Assembly: GCA_021323795.1 (NCBI GenBank)
Contig: JAJPKH010000078.1
Coordinates: 1-43,030, forward strand
Direction of reading: 5' to 3'
Origin: Acidiferrobacteraceae bacterium
Lineage (GTDB): Bacteria > Pseudomonadota > Gammaproteobacteria > Acidiferrobacterales > Sulfurifustaceae
DNA length: 43,030 nt
Shown: positions 1-8,400 of the stretch, piece after piece
How positions within the stretch are numbered: the first letter of the stretch is position 1
How the letters are laid out: each line of letters starts with the position of its first letter
Translations under genes and position numbers: made by a program
The notes under the pieces: model-generated
What the model saw: the letters and a program-made list of their open reading frames with translations, nothing else
Databases searched by the model: none
Told to the model about the DNA's origin: nothing

Positions 1-104
1 CCGCGCGCCTGCGCTTCCAGCAGCATCGCCAGCGTCGAGTCTTTCGCAAAAGAAATGGACCCGATCGGGTCCATGATGACGCCAAGCTTCAGTTTTCGGG
101 TCAC
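1..104 (-). CDS. gshB: Glutathione synthetase, N-terminal fragment (cut by window edge)
   Basis: Only the first 34 codons are inside the window. Read from a GTG at 104, the product begins VTRKLKLGVIMDPIGSISFA and continues into KDSTLAMLLEAQAR. This closely matches the start of proteobacterial GshB, which joins gamma-glutamylcysteine and glycine using ATP in the cytosol. The GTG overlaps the TGA of the upstream gshA by four bases (GTGA), so the two steps of glutathione synthesis are translationally coupled in one operon. The ATP-grasp catalytic region lies outside the window, so integrity cannot be judged. Confidence 0.9.
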   Translation of the reverse strand, partial: MTRKLKLGVIMDPIGSISFAKDSTLAMLLEAQAR

Positions 105-1360
105 GAGCTGACTTCTTTGAGCTCGCGCGCCGCGGCGAGCAGCGCGAGTCGCGCGACCACGCCGTAGGCGTAGAACAACGGCGATGCTTCGCCAGCGGCG
201 GTTCGCGACTCCGCCATCGGCTCAAAATGCATGCCGGGCGCGTTCAGGTTTTCGGTGTGTCCTCGTTCGGCGTGGACGCGATAAAACCCGCCGACGACAG
301 CGGGTCCGATCATATAGATCACCGGTTCGGCGGACGCCGGCGGGTCTCCGAGCGTCTCGAACGTATGAACTCCCTCCTGTACCAGGACCTGCGTGACGGT
401 TACTCCTTCCTTTGCGTGCGCCATCTTGGTCCGCTGCTTGCGATTGAGGTCGCGCACTTCATCCGGACTTTTCACGCTCATGATGGCCATGCCGTACGTG
501 CCGGAGTCCGCCTTGATAACGACGAAAGGCTCTTGTTCGATGCCGTATTCGCGGTATTTTTTAGCGACCGCGGTCAGCACTTCATCGACGAAGGACGCCA
601 AGCAGTCCTCGCCTTCGCGCTTTTGAAAATCGATGTGTCCGCAATTGCGGAAGATGGGGTCAATCAGCCACGGATCGATGTGCAGCATTTCGGCAAATTC
701 GGCAGCGACGCGGCGGTAATGGGCAAAGTGGTTCGACTTACGCCGGTTACTCCAGCCGAGGGCCGGTGGCGGGACGACCGGCTGCTCCAGGCCTTCGAGA
801 ATGGGCGGACGGCCGGCCGAAAGATCGTTATTGAGCAACACCAAACAGGGGTCGAAATCTTCTACTCGGACTTTGTTGCCGACGCGTACCAATCGCTCGA
901 GGGTAATCGTGCGTCCAGAAGGCACCTCGACGTTACGCGGGGTCGTCAAGTCCGGTAACAGCGAGCCGATGCGAACCTCAAGCCCGGCGCCGGCGAGAAT
1001 TTGGACCAAGGTGGCTAAGCTTTCGAAATAAAAAAGGTTGCGGGTATGATTTTCGGGCACTACGATCACGCGCCGCGCCGTCGGACAGATCTTTGCCACT
1101 TCCCGCCGTATCGCCTCGGTGCATTTCGGCCGGAAAGCCGGTTGTAGATTGTTGAAGCCGGCCGGAAACAAATTGGTGTCGATCGGAGCCAGCTTGAAAC
1201 CCGCGTTTCGCAGGTCTACGGACGCATAAAAAGGAGGCGGCACGTCCCGCCATTTCGCTTCGAACCAGGACTCGACAGCCGCGTGGTGGTCGTTTAGTTG
1301 CGCCTCCATGGAGGGCAAGCGAGCTGGTCTTAAGACGGCCGGACGCGATTCATTGCCCAT
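101..1360 (-). CDS. gshA: Glutamate-cysteine ligase (Acidithiobacillus-type)
   Basis: This protein catalyses the first, ATP-dependent step of glutathione synthesis, joining glutamate to cysteine in the cytosol. The stretch FYASVDLRNAGFKLAPIDTN followed by LFPAGFNNL is the hallmark N-terminal block of the glutamate-cysteine ligase family first described from Acidithiobacillus ferrooxidans, unrelated in sequence to E. coli GshA. The direct coupling to gshB downstream (four-base overlap) agrees. The reading frame is open back to a GTG at 1411. I chose the ATG at 1360 (419 residues); an ATG at 1309 would also keep the conserved block, and none of the three has a convincing ribosome binding site. 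The family assignment is firm, the start is not. Confidence 0.88.
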   Translation of the reverse strand: MGNESRPAVLRPARLPSMEAQLNDHHAAVESWFEAKWRDVPPPFYASVDLRNAGFKLAPIDTNLFPAGFNNLQPAFRPKCTEAIRREVAKICPTARRVIVVPENHTRNLFYFESLATLVQILAGAGLEVRIGSLLPDLTTPRNVEVPSGRTITLERLVRVGNKVRVEDFDPCLVLLNNDLSAGRPPILEGLEQPVVPPPALGWSNRRKSNHFAHYRRVAAEFAEMLHIDPWLIDPIFRNCGHIDFQKREGEDCLASFVDEVLTAVAKKYREYGIEQEPFVVIKADSGTYGMAIMSVKSPDEVRDLNRKQRTKMAHAKEGVTVTQVLVQEGVHTFETLGDPPASAEPVIYMIGPAVVGGFYRVHAERGHTENLNAPGMHFEPMAESRTAAGEASPLFYAYGVVARLALLAAARELKEVSS

Positions 1361-1927
1361 GGTTGCCGCGGTTCGTTGTGGGGACCTCACAGGATAGCGG
1401 CATGCGGCCACTGAGACCAGCCGGGGCTAGGCCCTATGGCATAGATCGTGCAGATCCAGTGACTGAGCCGCAAGCCTGGAATGTCTTGCGACTGCCGTGT
1501 GGAGGCGAAAAAGCGCACGTGGATGAATGGTCTATAGTTTCCTCAGGGCCGGGGAAGCACGGCCAAACAGGAAGCGCTTGCAATATTATTTGCGCCACCG
1601 ATCATTCGAGTAAGGGAACATTGCAGAAATTACGTCACCCGCAGCGCCCATGCACCAGGAGACGGTGACGGTCTTGCACTAGGCGTCGGTCGCAGACGCA
1701 CTTAAAAAAGTATGCGTCGGTGAGCGTTGGTCAGGACGGCGACCAAACGCCGGCTTTCAAGCGAAGCGCGATAGCGCCGCGAAGCAATAGCCGGGGTTGC
1801 GCAGTACGCGAGTATCTTCGCGCCGGAGGCCCGTGCACGGACATGCGGGCCGGGAAGAAACCCGAAGTCGCACCAACGGAAGGCGCGCACAGCGATCGTA
1901 ATGCTCGGCTTTAGAGGGTTCTGCTGC
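1361..1927. other. Intergenic region between divergent gshA and pilG
   Basis: This stretch of about 570 bases holds no convincing gene; the open frames crossing it have no family-like sequence and no good start. It must contain the promoters for gshBA (leftward) and the pil-chp cluster (rightward), but I could not find a clear -35/-10 pair. One visible structure is an inverted repeat at 1695-1718, with arms GACGCA and TGCGTC flanking an A-rich loop. AGAGGG at 1913-1918 is the ribosome binding site for pilG. Confidence 0.5.
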
Positions 1928-2293
1928 GTGGGTATCAAGGTAATGATCATTGATGACAGCAACACGATCCGTCGTACCGCGGAGGCGTTGCTCAAGAAGG
2001 CCGGGTACGAGGTCTACACCGCGGCCGATGGATTCGAAGCGATGTCGCTGATTACCGATAACCAGCCCGACATCATTTTTGTCGACATCATGATGCCGCG
2101 TCTGGACGGTTATCAAACGTGCCAGCTGATCAAGAACAACAGGCGTTTCAAAGATACGCCTGTCATTATGCTCTCGAGCAAAGACGGGCTGTTCGATCGC
2201 GCACGCGGTCGCATCGCGGGTTCTCAGGAGCACGTCAACAAGCCGTTCACGCAGGAAGAGTTGATCGATGTCATCAATAAGTATGTCCATTAA
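1928..2293 (+). CDS. pilG: Twitching motility response regulator PilG
   Basis: PilG is a stand-alone CheY-like receiver that is phosphorylated by the ChpA kinase and promotes type IV pilus extension. The 121-residue product is a single REC domain: acidic pair D9-D10, phosphoacceptor D53 in FVDIMMPRLDGY, and a conserved lysine in NKPF. The segments KVMIIDDSNTIRRTAE and IMLSSKDGLFD closely match Pseudomonas PilG. The frame opens at an ATG at 1901, but the GTG at 1928 is preferred because AGAGGG lies nine bases upstream and the homology begins there. It is the first gene of the pil-chp cluster, 65 bases before pilH. Confidence 0.93.
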   Translation: MGIKVMIIDDSNTIRRTAEALLKKAGYEVYTAADGFEAMSLITDNQPDIIFVDIMMPRLDGYQTCQLIKNNRRFKDTPVIMLSSKDGLFDRARGRIAGSQEHVNKPFTQEELIDVINKYVH

Positions 2294-2358
2294 GAACGGT
2301 GTTGCCGAAGGCTCGGTCGCGATAGCCAAAGTAAACGAGACAAGCGGATGGTGGAACC

Positions 2359-2721
2359 ATGGCAATTAAAAACGTGCTGGTCGTCGACGATTCGGCGACA
2401 GATAGACATCTTCTGACGGAAATTTTGAAGAAGAATGGATACACCGTTTCCATCGCCACGAGCGGCGAGGAAGCGATTACGAAAGCGAAGCAGGAGAAGC
2501 CCGATCTCATCCTGATGGATATCGTGATGCCCGGCATGAGCGGCTTCGAAGCGACGCGCAGTATTTCTCGCGACGCCGACACCGCATCGATTCCGGTCAT
2601 TATTTGTTCGACGAAAGGGCAGGAAACGGACAAGGCGTGGGGTCTGCGCCAGGGCGCGAAAGACTATCTCGTCAAACCGGTCAACGAGAAGGTGCTGGTC
2701 GAGAAGCTGAAGGCGCTCTGA
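2359..2721 (+). CDS. pilH: Twitching motility response regulator PilH
   Basis: PilH is the second CheY-like receiver of the Pil-Chp pathway. In Pseudomonas it favours pilus retraction or acts as a phosphate sink that opposes PilG. The 120-residue protein is one REC domain with acidic residues D10-D11, phosphoacceptor D54 in ILMDIVMPGMSG, a threonine/serine switch position in IICSTKGQ, and a conserved lysine in DYLVKPVN. No output domain is attached, so it must act through protein contacts. Its TGA shares one base with the ATG of pilI (TGATG), indicating translational coupling. Confidence 0.93.
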   Translation: MAIKNVLVVDDSATDRHLLTEILKKNGYTVSIATSGEEAITKAKQEKPDLILMDIVMPGMSGFEATRSISRDADTASIPVIICSTKGQETDKAWGLRQGAKDYLVKPVNEKVLVEKLKAL

Positions 2722-3263
2722 TGGCACGTACCGGTCAGGATCCGCTCGCGCTGCTGCGTAAGATTCAGCGCGACAGCATCGCGACGGCTCCGGGGCTGCC
2801 CCAAGAAATTCAAGCGGCGGCGCTGTGGTCGGGCGTCGCCTTCCGCTTGGCGGACCTGCGGTTGGTAACGCCGCTCGATGAAGTGCTCGAAGTATTGCCG
2901 TGCCCCGAATATACGACGGTACCGGGTACGAAATCGTGGGTGAAAGGTGTCGCGAACGTTCGCGGCAACCTGATCACCATCATGGATCTCGCCGAATATT
3001 TCGGCAAGCCGCCCGTGTTCCTCGATGAGCGCGCGCGGCTGTTGGTGATGAACGTACCCGGTCTGCACACCGGTTTGCTGGTGCACGAAGTGCTCGGCTT
3101 GCGTCACTTCGACGAGGAAGCAGAGCGGCAGCAACTGCCGGACTTGGACGACCCGGTCATGATGCATGTGAAAGGAGCCTTCGTGCGAGACGACGTTCTG
3201 TGGGGAGTCTTCGACATGAAGTCGCTGGCGGAGAGCGCCACGTTCAAGCACGTGGCGTCGTAG
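2721..3263 (+). CDS. pilI: CheW-type adaptor PilI
   Basis: PilI is a CheW-like scaffold that links the membrane receptor PilJ to the histidine kinase ChpA. The 180-residue product carries a CheW fold from about residue 30: GVAFRLADLRLVTPLDEVLEV, then the typical VKGVANVRGNLITIMDL core, and VRDDVLWGVFDMKSL near the end. The frame extends upstream inside pilH, but the ATG overlapping the pilH stop is the natural start and gives the expected length. It lies between pilH and pilJ, the same order as in Pseudomonas. Confidence 0.92.
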   Translation: MARTGQDPLALLRKIQRDSIATAPGLPQEIQAAALWSGVAFRLADLRLVTPLDEVLEVLPCPEYTTVPGTKSWVKGVANVRGNLITIMDLAEYFGKPPVFLDERARLLVMNVPGLHTGLLVHEVLGLRHFDEEAERQQLPDLDDPVMMHVKGAFVRDDVLWGVFDMKSLAESATFKHVAS

Positions 3264-3287
3264 GACATTTGAGGTGAGGTGAAGACC

Positions 3288-5423
3288 ATGGCAAGAGCAG
3301 CAAAAGAAAATCTGATCGATCAACCCTCCGAGGAAATTATCGACCTTGCCGACACGAAAATGGCGGATGAAGCGATCGCGGAATTTGCCGAGGGCAAGGA
3401 AAGCGGAGCCGGCGCGCCGCGTGGTCGCGGCATACTCGGCCTCTTCTCCGGCCTGCCGTTCCTGTTGGGCGGCATGGTGCTTTCGATGATCGTTATGGTG
3501 TGGTTGCTCTTCATCAACGCGCAGCGATCCGAGCGCGAATCGCGTTACATCGAGCAATCTTCGCAGTTGCTCATGTTGTCGCAGCGCGTGGCGAAAGAAG
3601 CGCGCGAAGCGGTGTTGGGAAACCCGGACGCCTTCAAGGTGCTCAAGGACTCGCGCGACCGGTTCGCACAGATCGTTACGTCGTTGCGTGACGGCAGCCC
3701 GAGCCTGGGCATCCCGCCGAGTCCGTCCCAAGTGCAATCGCAGCTCGGCGCCGTGCTCGAAATCTGGGCGCCGAAGCAGGACCGCGAAGGCATGCAGCGC
3801 GAGGTTGACCAGATTCTCGCGCAGGAGAAGTCGCTCTTCGCGATGCGCGAGAACGTGCAATCGATCAACCAGACAAGCCCGCTGCTGCTCACCTTGGCGG
3901 ATGAAATCGCCGAGCTCGGCGCGGAAGCCGGCATGAAGCAGGCGGATCTCTATATGCTAAGCCGCCAAGCCATGTTATCGCAGCGTATCGCGAAGGACGT
4001 CAACATTTTCTCGCAGGGCGGTAACGACGCCGCCGTCGCCGCGGCTCAATTCGGTAAGGACGTAAAGCTCTTCGCCGAAACCGACGCGCAGTTGCGCCGG
4101 ACCGCGCCGAAAGCGCTGCTGCCGAAGTTCGATGAGATGAATGCCATCTTTGCCGAAGTGACGAAGAGCGTGGACGGTATTCTCGGCAGCGCGGCGGAAC
4201 TTTTCGTGTCGCAGCGCTCGGGCCAGGTTATTTCCGAGCTGTCCGACCCTATGTTGACCAAGGCGCGCGCCCTGGTGGATGCGTACTCCGCGTTGAGTCA
4301 GGGCCGCACCATACTGCAATCGGCAATTTTCGTATTCGGCATCGCCACCCTGGGCTTCTTATTTCTGTTGGCCCGCAAGATCGTCGTGGACGCGCGCGAT
4401 CGTGAGCGCCTTACGTCGGAACAGAACCGCCAGACGCAGGACGCCATTCTCAAGCTGCTCGACGAAATGGGCGACCTCGCGGACGGCGACCTCACGATTC
4501 AGCCGGAGGTGACGGAACAGATTACGGGCGCGATCGCGGACTCCATCAACTACGCGGTGCGCGAAATGCGCGGCCTCGTCGCACGTATTAAGAACGCGGC
4601 GACACACATGGCGGTCGCGTCCGAGAACTCCCGGCAGACGGCCACGGAGCTTACCGAGGCGGCGTTACGCCAAGCGGCGCAGATCACCGAGGCGAGCAAC
4701 CGCCTGGTGACCATGGCGAAATCGATGGAAGACATGTCGAAGAGCGCCGAGCGCTCCGCCGAAGTGGCGCAAGGTTCGGTGCAAACCGCGAAGCGCGGCA
4801 CACAAGCCGTGCAGGATACGATTCGTGGTATGGATGAAATGCGCGAGCAGATTCAGGAAACCGCCAAGCGCATTAAGCGCCTCGGTGAGTCGTCGCAGCA
4901 AATCGGTGAAATCGTCGAGCTCATTAACGACATTGCCGAGCAAACCAACATCCTCTCGCTCAATGCCGCTATTCAGGCGGCGATGGCGGGTGAAGCGGGC
5001 CGCGGCTTCGCGGTGGTCGCGGACGAAGTGCAGCGCCTCGCCGAACGTTCCGCCGAAGCGACGAAGCAGATCTCCGAGCTCGTCAAAACCATTCAAGCGG
5101 ATACCAACGAAGCGGTCGCCTCGATGGAGCAAGCCACCAACGGCGTGGTGCAGGCGACGAAGCTTGCTGACGCCGCCGGTCAGGCGCTCGGCGAAATCGA
5201 ATCGGTGTCCGAACAGCTTTCGAACCTGATTGTAAGCATGTCGCGTGACGCGCACCGTCAGTACGAAACGGCGACGGTGGTATCCTCGAGCATGGCCAAG
5301 ATCCAGGAGGCGACGAGCATGACGTCTGTCGGTACGCGCCAAACCGCCGAATCGATCGGCAAGCTGTCGGATCTCGCGCGCGAGCTCCAGGCGTCGGTCG
5401 CCGGCTTCAAGCTGCCGACTTGA
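3288..5423 (+). CDS. pilJ: Type IV pilus methyl-accepting chemotaxis receptor PilJ
   Basis: PilJ is the inner-membrane receptor of the Pil-Chp array; it senses pilus-related signals and controls ChpA autophosphorylation. The 711-residue protein has a cytoplasmic N-terminal tail, a first membrane helix at about 55-77, a periplasmic region of about 260 residues with two PilJ-type repeats ([18 protein letters not shown] and [17 protein letters not shown]), a second membrane helix at about 340-362, a HAMP-like segment and a long coiled-coil signalling domain. The tip near residues 550-590 reads [20 protein letters not shown]. The ATG at 3288 was chosen over the in-frame GTG at 3279 because GAGGTGA lies just upstream of it. 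No CheR or CheB partner is encoded in this cluster. Confidence 0.94.
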   Translation: MARAAKENLIDQPSEEIIDLADTKMADEAIAEFAEGKESGAGAPRGRGILGLFSGLPFLLGGMVLSMIVMVWLLFINAQRSERESRYIEQSSQLLMLSQRVAKEAREAVLGNPDAFKVLKDSRDRFAQIVTSLRDGSPSLGIPPSPSQVQSQLGAVLEIWAPKQDREGMQREVDQILAQEKSLFAMRENVQSINQTSPLLLTLADEIAELGAEAGMKQADLYMLSRQAMLSQRIAKDVNIFSQGGNDAAVAAAQFGKDVKLFAETDAQLRRTAPKALLPKFDEMNAIFAEVTKSVDGILGSAAELFVSQRSGQVISELSDPMLTKARALVDAYSALSQGRTILQSAIFVFGIATLGFLFLLARKIVVDARDRERLTSEQNRQTQDAILKLLDEMGDLADGDLTIQPEVTEQITGAIADSINYAVREMRGLVARIKNAATHMAVASENSRQTATELTEAALRQAAQITEASNRLVTMAKSMEDMSKSAERSAEVAQGSVQTAKRGTQAVQDTIRGMDEMREQIQETAKRIKRLGESSQQIGEIVELINDIAEQTNILSLNAAIQAAMAGEAGRGFAVVADEVQRLAERSAEATKQISELVKTIQADTNEAVASMEQATNGVVQATKLADAAGQALGEIESVSEQLSNLIVSMSRDAHRQYETATVVSSSMAKIQEATSMTSVGTRQTAESIGKLSDLARELQASVAGFKLPT

Positions 5424-5486
5424 TGATACAAACGGGCGAGTATCGCCCAGACCGCGCGGCATGACGCGTCGGGAACGAGTGTGCCC

Positions 5487-8400
5487 ATGAGCACGTATAG
5501 GAAAGTCGATCCGAGCACCCTCGGGTGGGTGAAAAGCGAGATCGACGAAACGCTTAAGCAAGCGCGACTCGCGCTGGAGGGTTTCGTCGAGAACCCCGCC
5601 GACCGCGGCCGCTTGCGGTTCTGCATCACGCATTTGCACCAGGTCGTGGGCACGCTGCTGATGGTCGAGCTCGATGGTGCGGCGATGATGGCGCGCGAGA
5701 TCGAGGCGCTCGCCGAGGCGGTGTTCGAGGAAAAAGCAAAGCCGACGCATGAGGTGCTCGATGCGCTGACGCGCGGCATCCTGGTGTTGCCCGACTATCT
5801 CGCGCGCCTGCAGTATGGCCAGCCGGATCTACCGCTCAAACATCTGTCTTTGTTAAACGAGTTGCGCGCGGCGCATCACGCCGATCCGATCGCGGAGCTC
5901 GACTTATTTGAACCGGACCTTTCGATTCGTCCTCCCCCGACGGTCGGCCGCGAACGGCTGCCGGACGCCGAATTCGCCGCGCACGCGCGCCAGCTGCGCG
6001 CCACCTACCAAAGCGCGCTGCTCAATTGGCTGCGTGATACAAACGATAAGGAACCGTTGCATGCGATCGCCGCCGTGCTGGAAGAGCTGCAGGCGCAAGC
6101 GAGCTTGGGTGTACTCGAGCAGCTTTTCTGGATCGCCGGGGGATTGCTCGAGGGAATGATCGAAGGGGCTCTCGAACCGACACCGGAACGAAAAAAACAC
6201 CTCGCGCGCCTCGATCAGCAAATCAAGAAGATCGTCGACGGCACCGAGAAGTCGGTGCTGCGCAGTTCTTCGGAGGCGGTCGTGCGCGCCATCCTTTTCG
6301 AGCTCGCGCAAGCGCGCGTCGCGACGCCGAAAATCACGCAGCTCAAGCAAGCCTTTCGCCTGGACGAGCTCCTCGGCCTCAGCGAGCGCGTCTTGCGGGA
6401 CAACGATGAAGAGTCGAAGCCTTCGCCCGAAGTTTTGCAGTCCGTGGCCGGAGTGCTCGCGCATGAAATCGAGCAGGCGCAGGATATGCTCGCCTCGGCG
6501 TTCGAAGCCCGCCAGACCGACACCGCCTCTTTAGCGCCTCTTCTCGAGTTGCTGCGCAAGATGAGCGGCACGATAGAGATGGCGGAGGTCCCGACACTCA
6601 AGAACCTCATCGGCGAGCTGGTCGCCACCTGCGTGGCGCTCGGCGAAGGGCGGGTCGCGAGTTCGGACGCCGCGGCGATGTCAATGGCGCAAGCGCTGCT
6701 CGTGATCGAAAGTGGCGCACGCGACATTCATCGCTCGGCAGATGACTGGAAACAGCAGATCGACCAGGCCGTCAATGGACTGAAGACGTTACGTGACGGA
6801 GGCGAAACGCCCTCGACGCAAGGTATCGAGGTGAACGACGCGGCGCTGACGGAAACGGAGTATCAGCAACTGCTAAGCGTCGTTGCATCGGAAGTCGGCG
6901 TGAACCTGAGTAAGATCGAGGAAGCGCTCGAAGGCTTCGCCGGCCACACGGCGCAAGTCGGCCGGCTGGACGAGATACCGAAGCAGCTCGAGCAGATACA
7001 GGGTGCCATGCATATCGTCGGGGCGGAGCGCGCGGTTGAGCTCGCGTCCGTCACTCGGCGGCATATCGAGGATATCCGGCGTGGCGCCCTCGTCATCGAT
7101 GCCGCCCTGCTCGACGCGCTCGCCGTTTGCATCGGCACCTTGGGCGCTTACGCGGACGGCCTCAAGGCCGGGCGCAAGAATCTCGATTCCCTCATCGAAA
7201 CGGCGTTACGTGAAGTGCGCAACGCCGTCCAGGGTAAATCGAACGCCGCGAGCGGCGATCCGGTCGGCGTGCTGCGCGAGCGGCTCGACGCTTGGCTTGC
7301 CGATCCGACGAACGCGGAAGCGGCGACGGGCGTGCAGGACCAACTGAGCGTCGTTTTCGCCGCGCCGAGCCGGGATCCCGCCAAGACTGAATCGATCGTC
7401 ACGGAGGTGGGGCGCTTGCTTGACCTCGTCACGGCCGACCCGGCCGCGTTGTCCGAGGAAGTGCAAATGACGCTGCGCGCATCGTGCGATGCGCTTGCCA
7501 CCTATCGCGCGGTGGCCGTCGCCGTCGCTCCGGCCGCGCGACCGGCAACGCCGTCTCCCGCTCCGGCGGCGGGCAAGCCCGCGCCGTCGGCATCGACGGC
7601 GCCCCTGGCGGACAATTTCGACCAAGAAATTCTCGAAATCTTCATCGAGGACGCGCGCGACGTGTACGGCAACATCACGCGCGAGTTCGCGAACTGGCGC
7701 GACGACACCGACAACCAGGCGGCGCTGACCGAGCTGCGGCGCGGTTATCACACGCTCAAGGGCAGCGGGCGCATGGTGGGCGCGAACCAGATCGCCGAAC
7801 TCGCGTGGGCGGTGGAAAACATGCTGAACCATGTGCGCGACGGCAAAATGAAGGCGTCGCCCGAGGTGCTCGATATCGTCGAGCAGTCGCAAGTGCTGCT
7901 GCCCGATATGATCGGGCAGCTGGAAGGCGGGCCCGGACCCGCCGGGGACTTCGCCGCGCTCGCCGCCCGCGCGCACGATCTGGTCGCGCGGCGCGGAGAA
8001 GCGGCTCCCGCGGCCGCGCCGACGGTTTCCGCGCAGCCCTTGCCCAAGCTCGACGGCGTGCTGCTCGAAATCTTCACCAATGAAGCGCGCGGCCACCTCA
8101 CCACCGTGCGCAATCAGATCGCCGCCTGTCGTGCCGCGAGTTCCGCGTGCCTCGTAACGGCGAATCTCACCCGCTCGATTCACACCTTGCAGGGTAACGC
8201 ACGTTCTCTCGGCATTCGCATGATGGCCGAAGCGTGCGCGGAGATGGAGAAGCTGCTGCATTCTCTGCAAGCGCAACATCTACCGATGGGCGATGCGCAC
8301 TTGCAGCTACTGGAACAGTTCGTCGACGCCGTTACCGATCTCGTCAACGCGGTGGCGGCCGGCTCGACCGAAAGCGGCGATCTGCCCGGGCGCTTTGGCG

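Noticed and set aside
1579-1610. Possible sigma-54 promoter (minus strand TGGCGC ... TTGCA) upstream of gshA
   Set aside because: The spacing between the GG and GC elements is too long for a sigma-54 promoter.
1363-1668. Possible 101-codon gene between gshA and pilG
   Set aside because: It overlaps the gshA start, has no ribosome binding site and no recognisable protein features.
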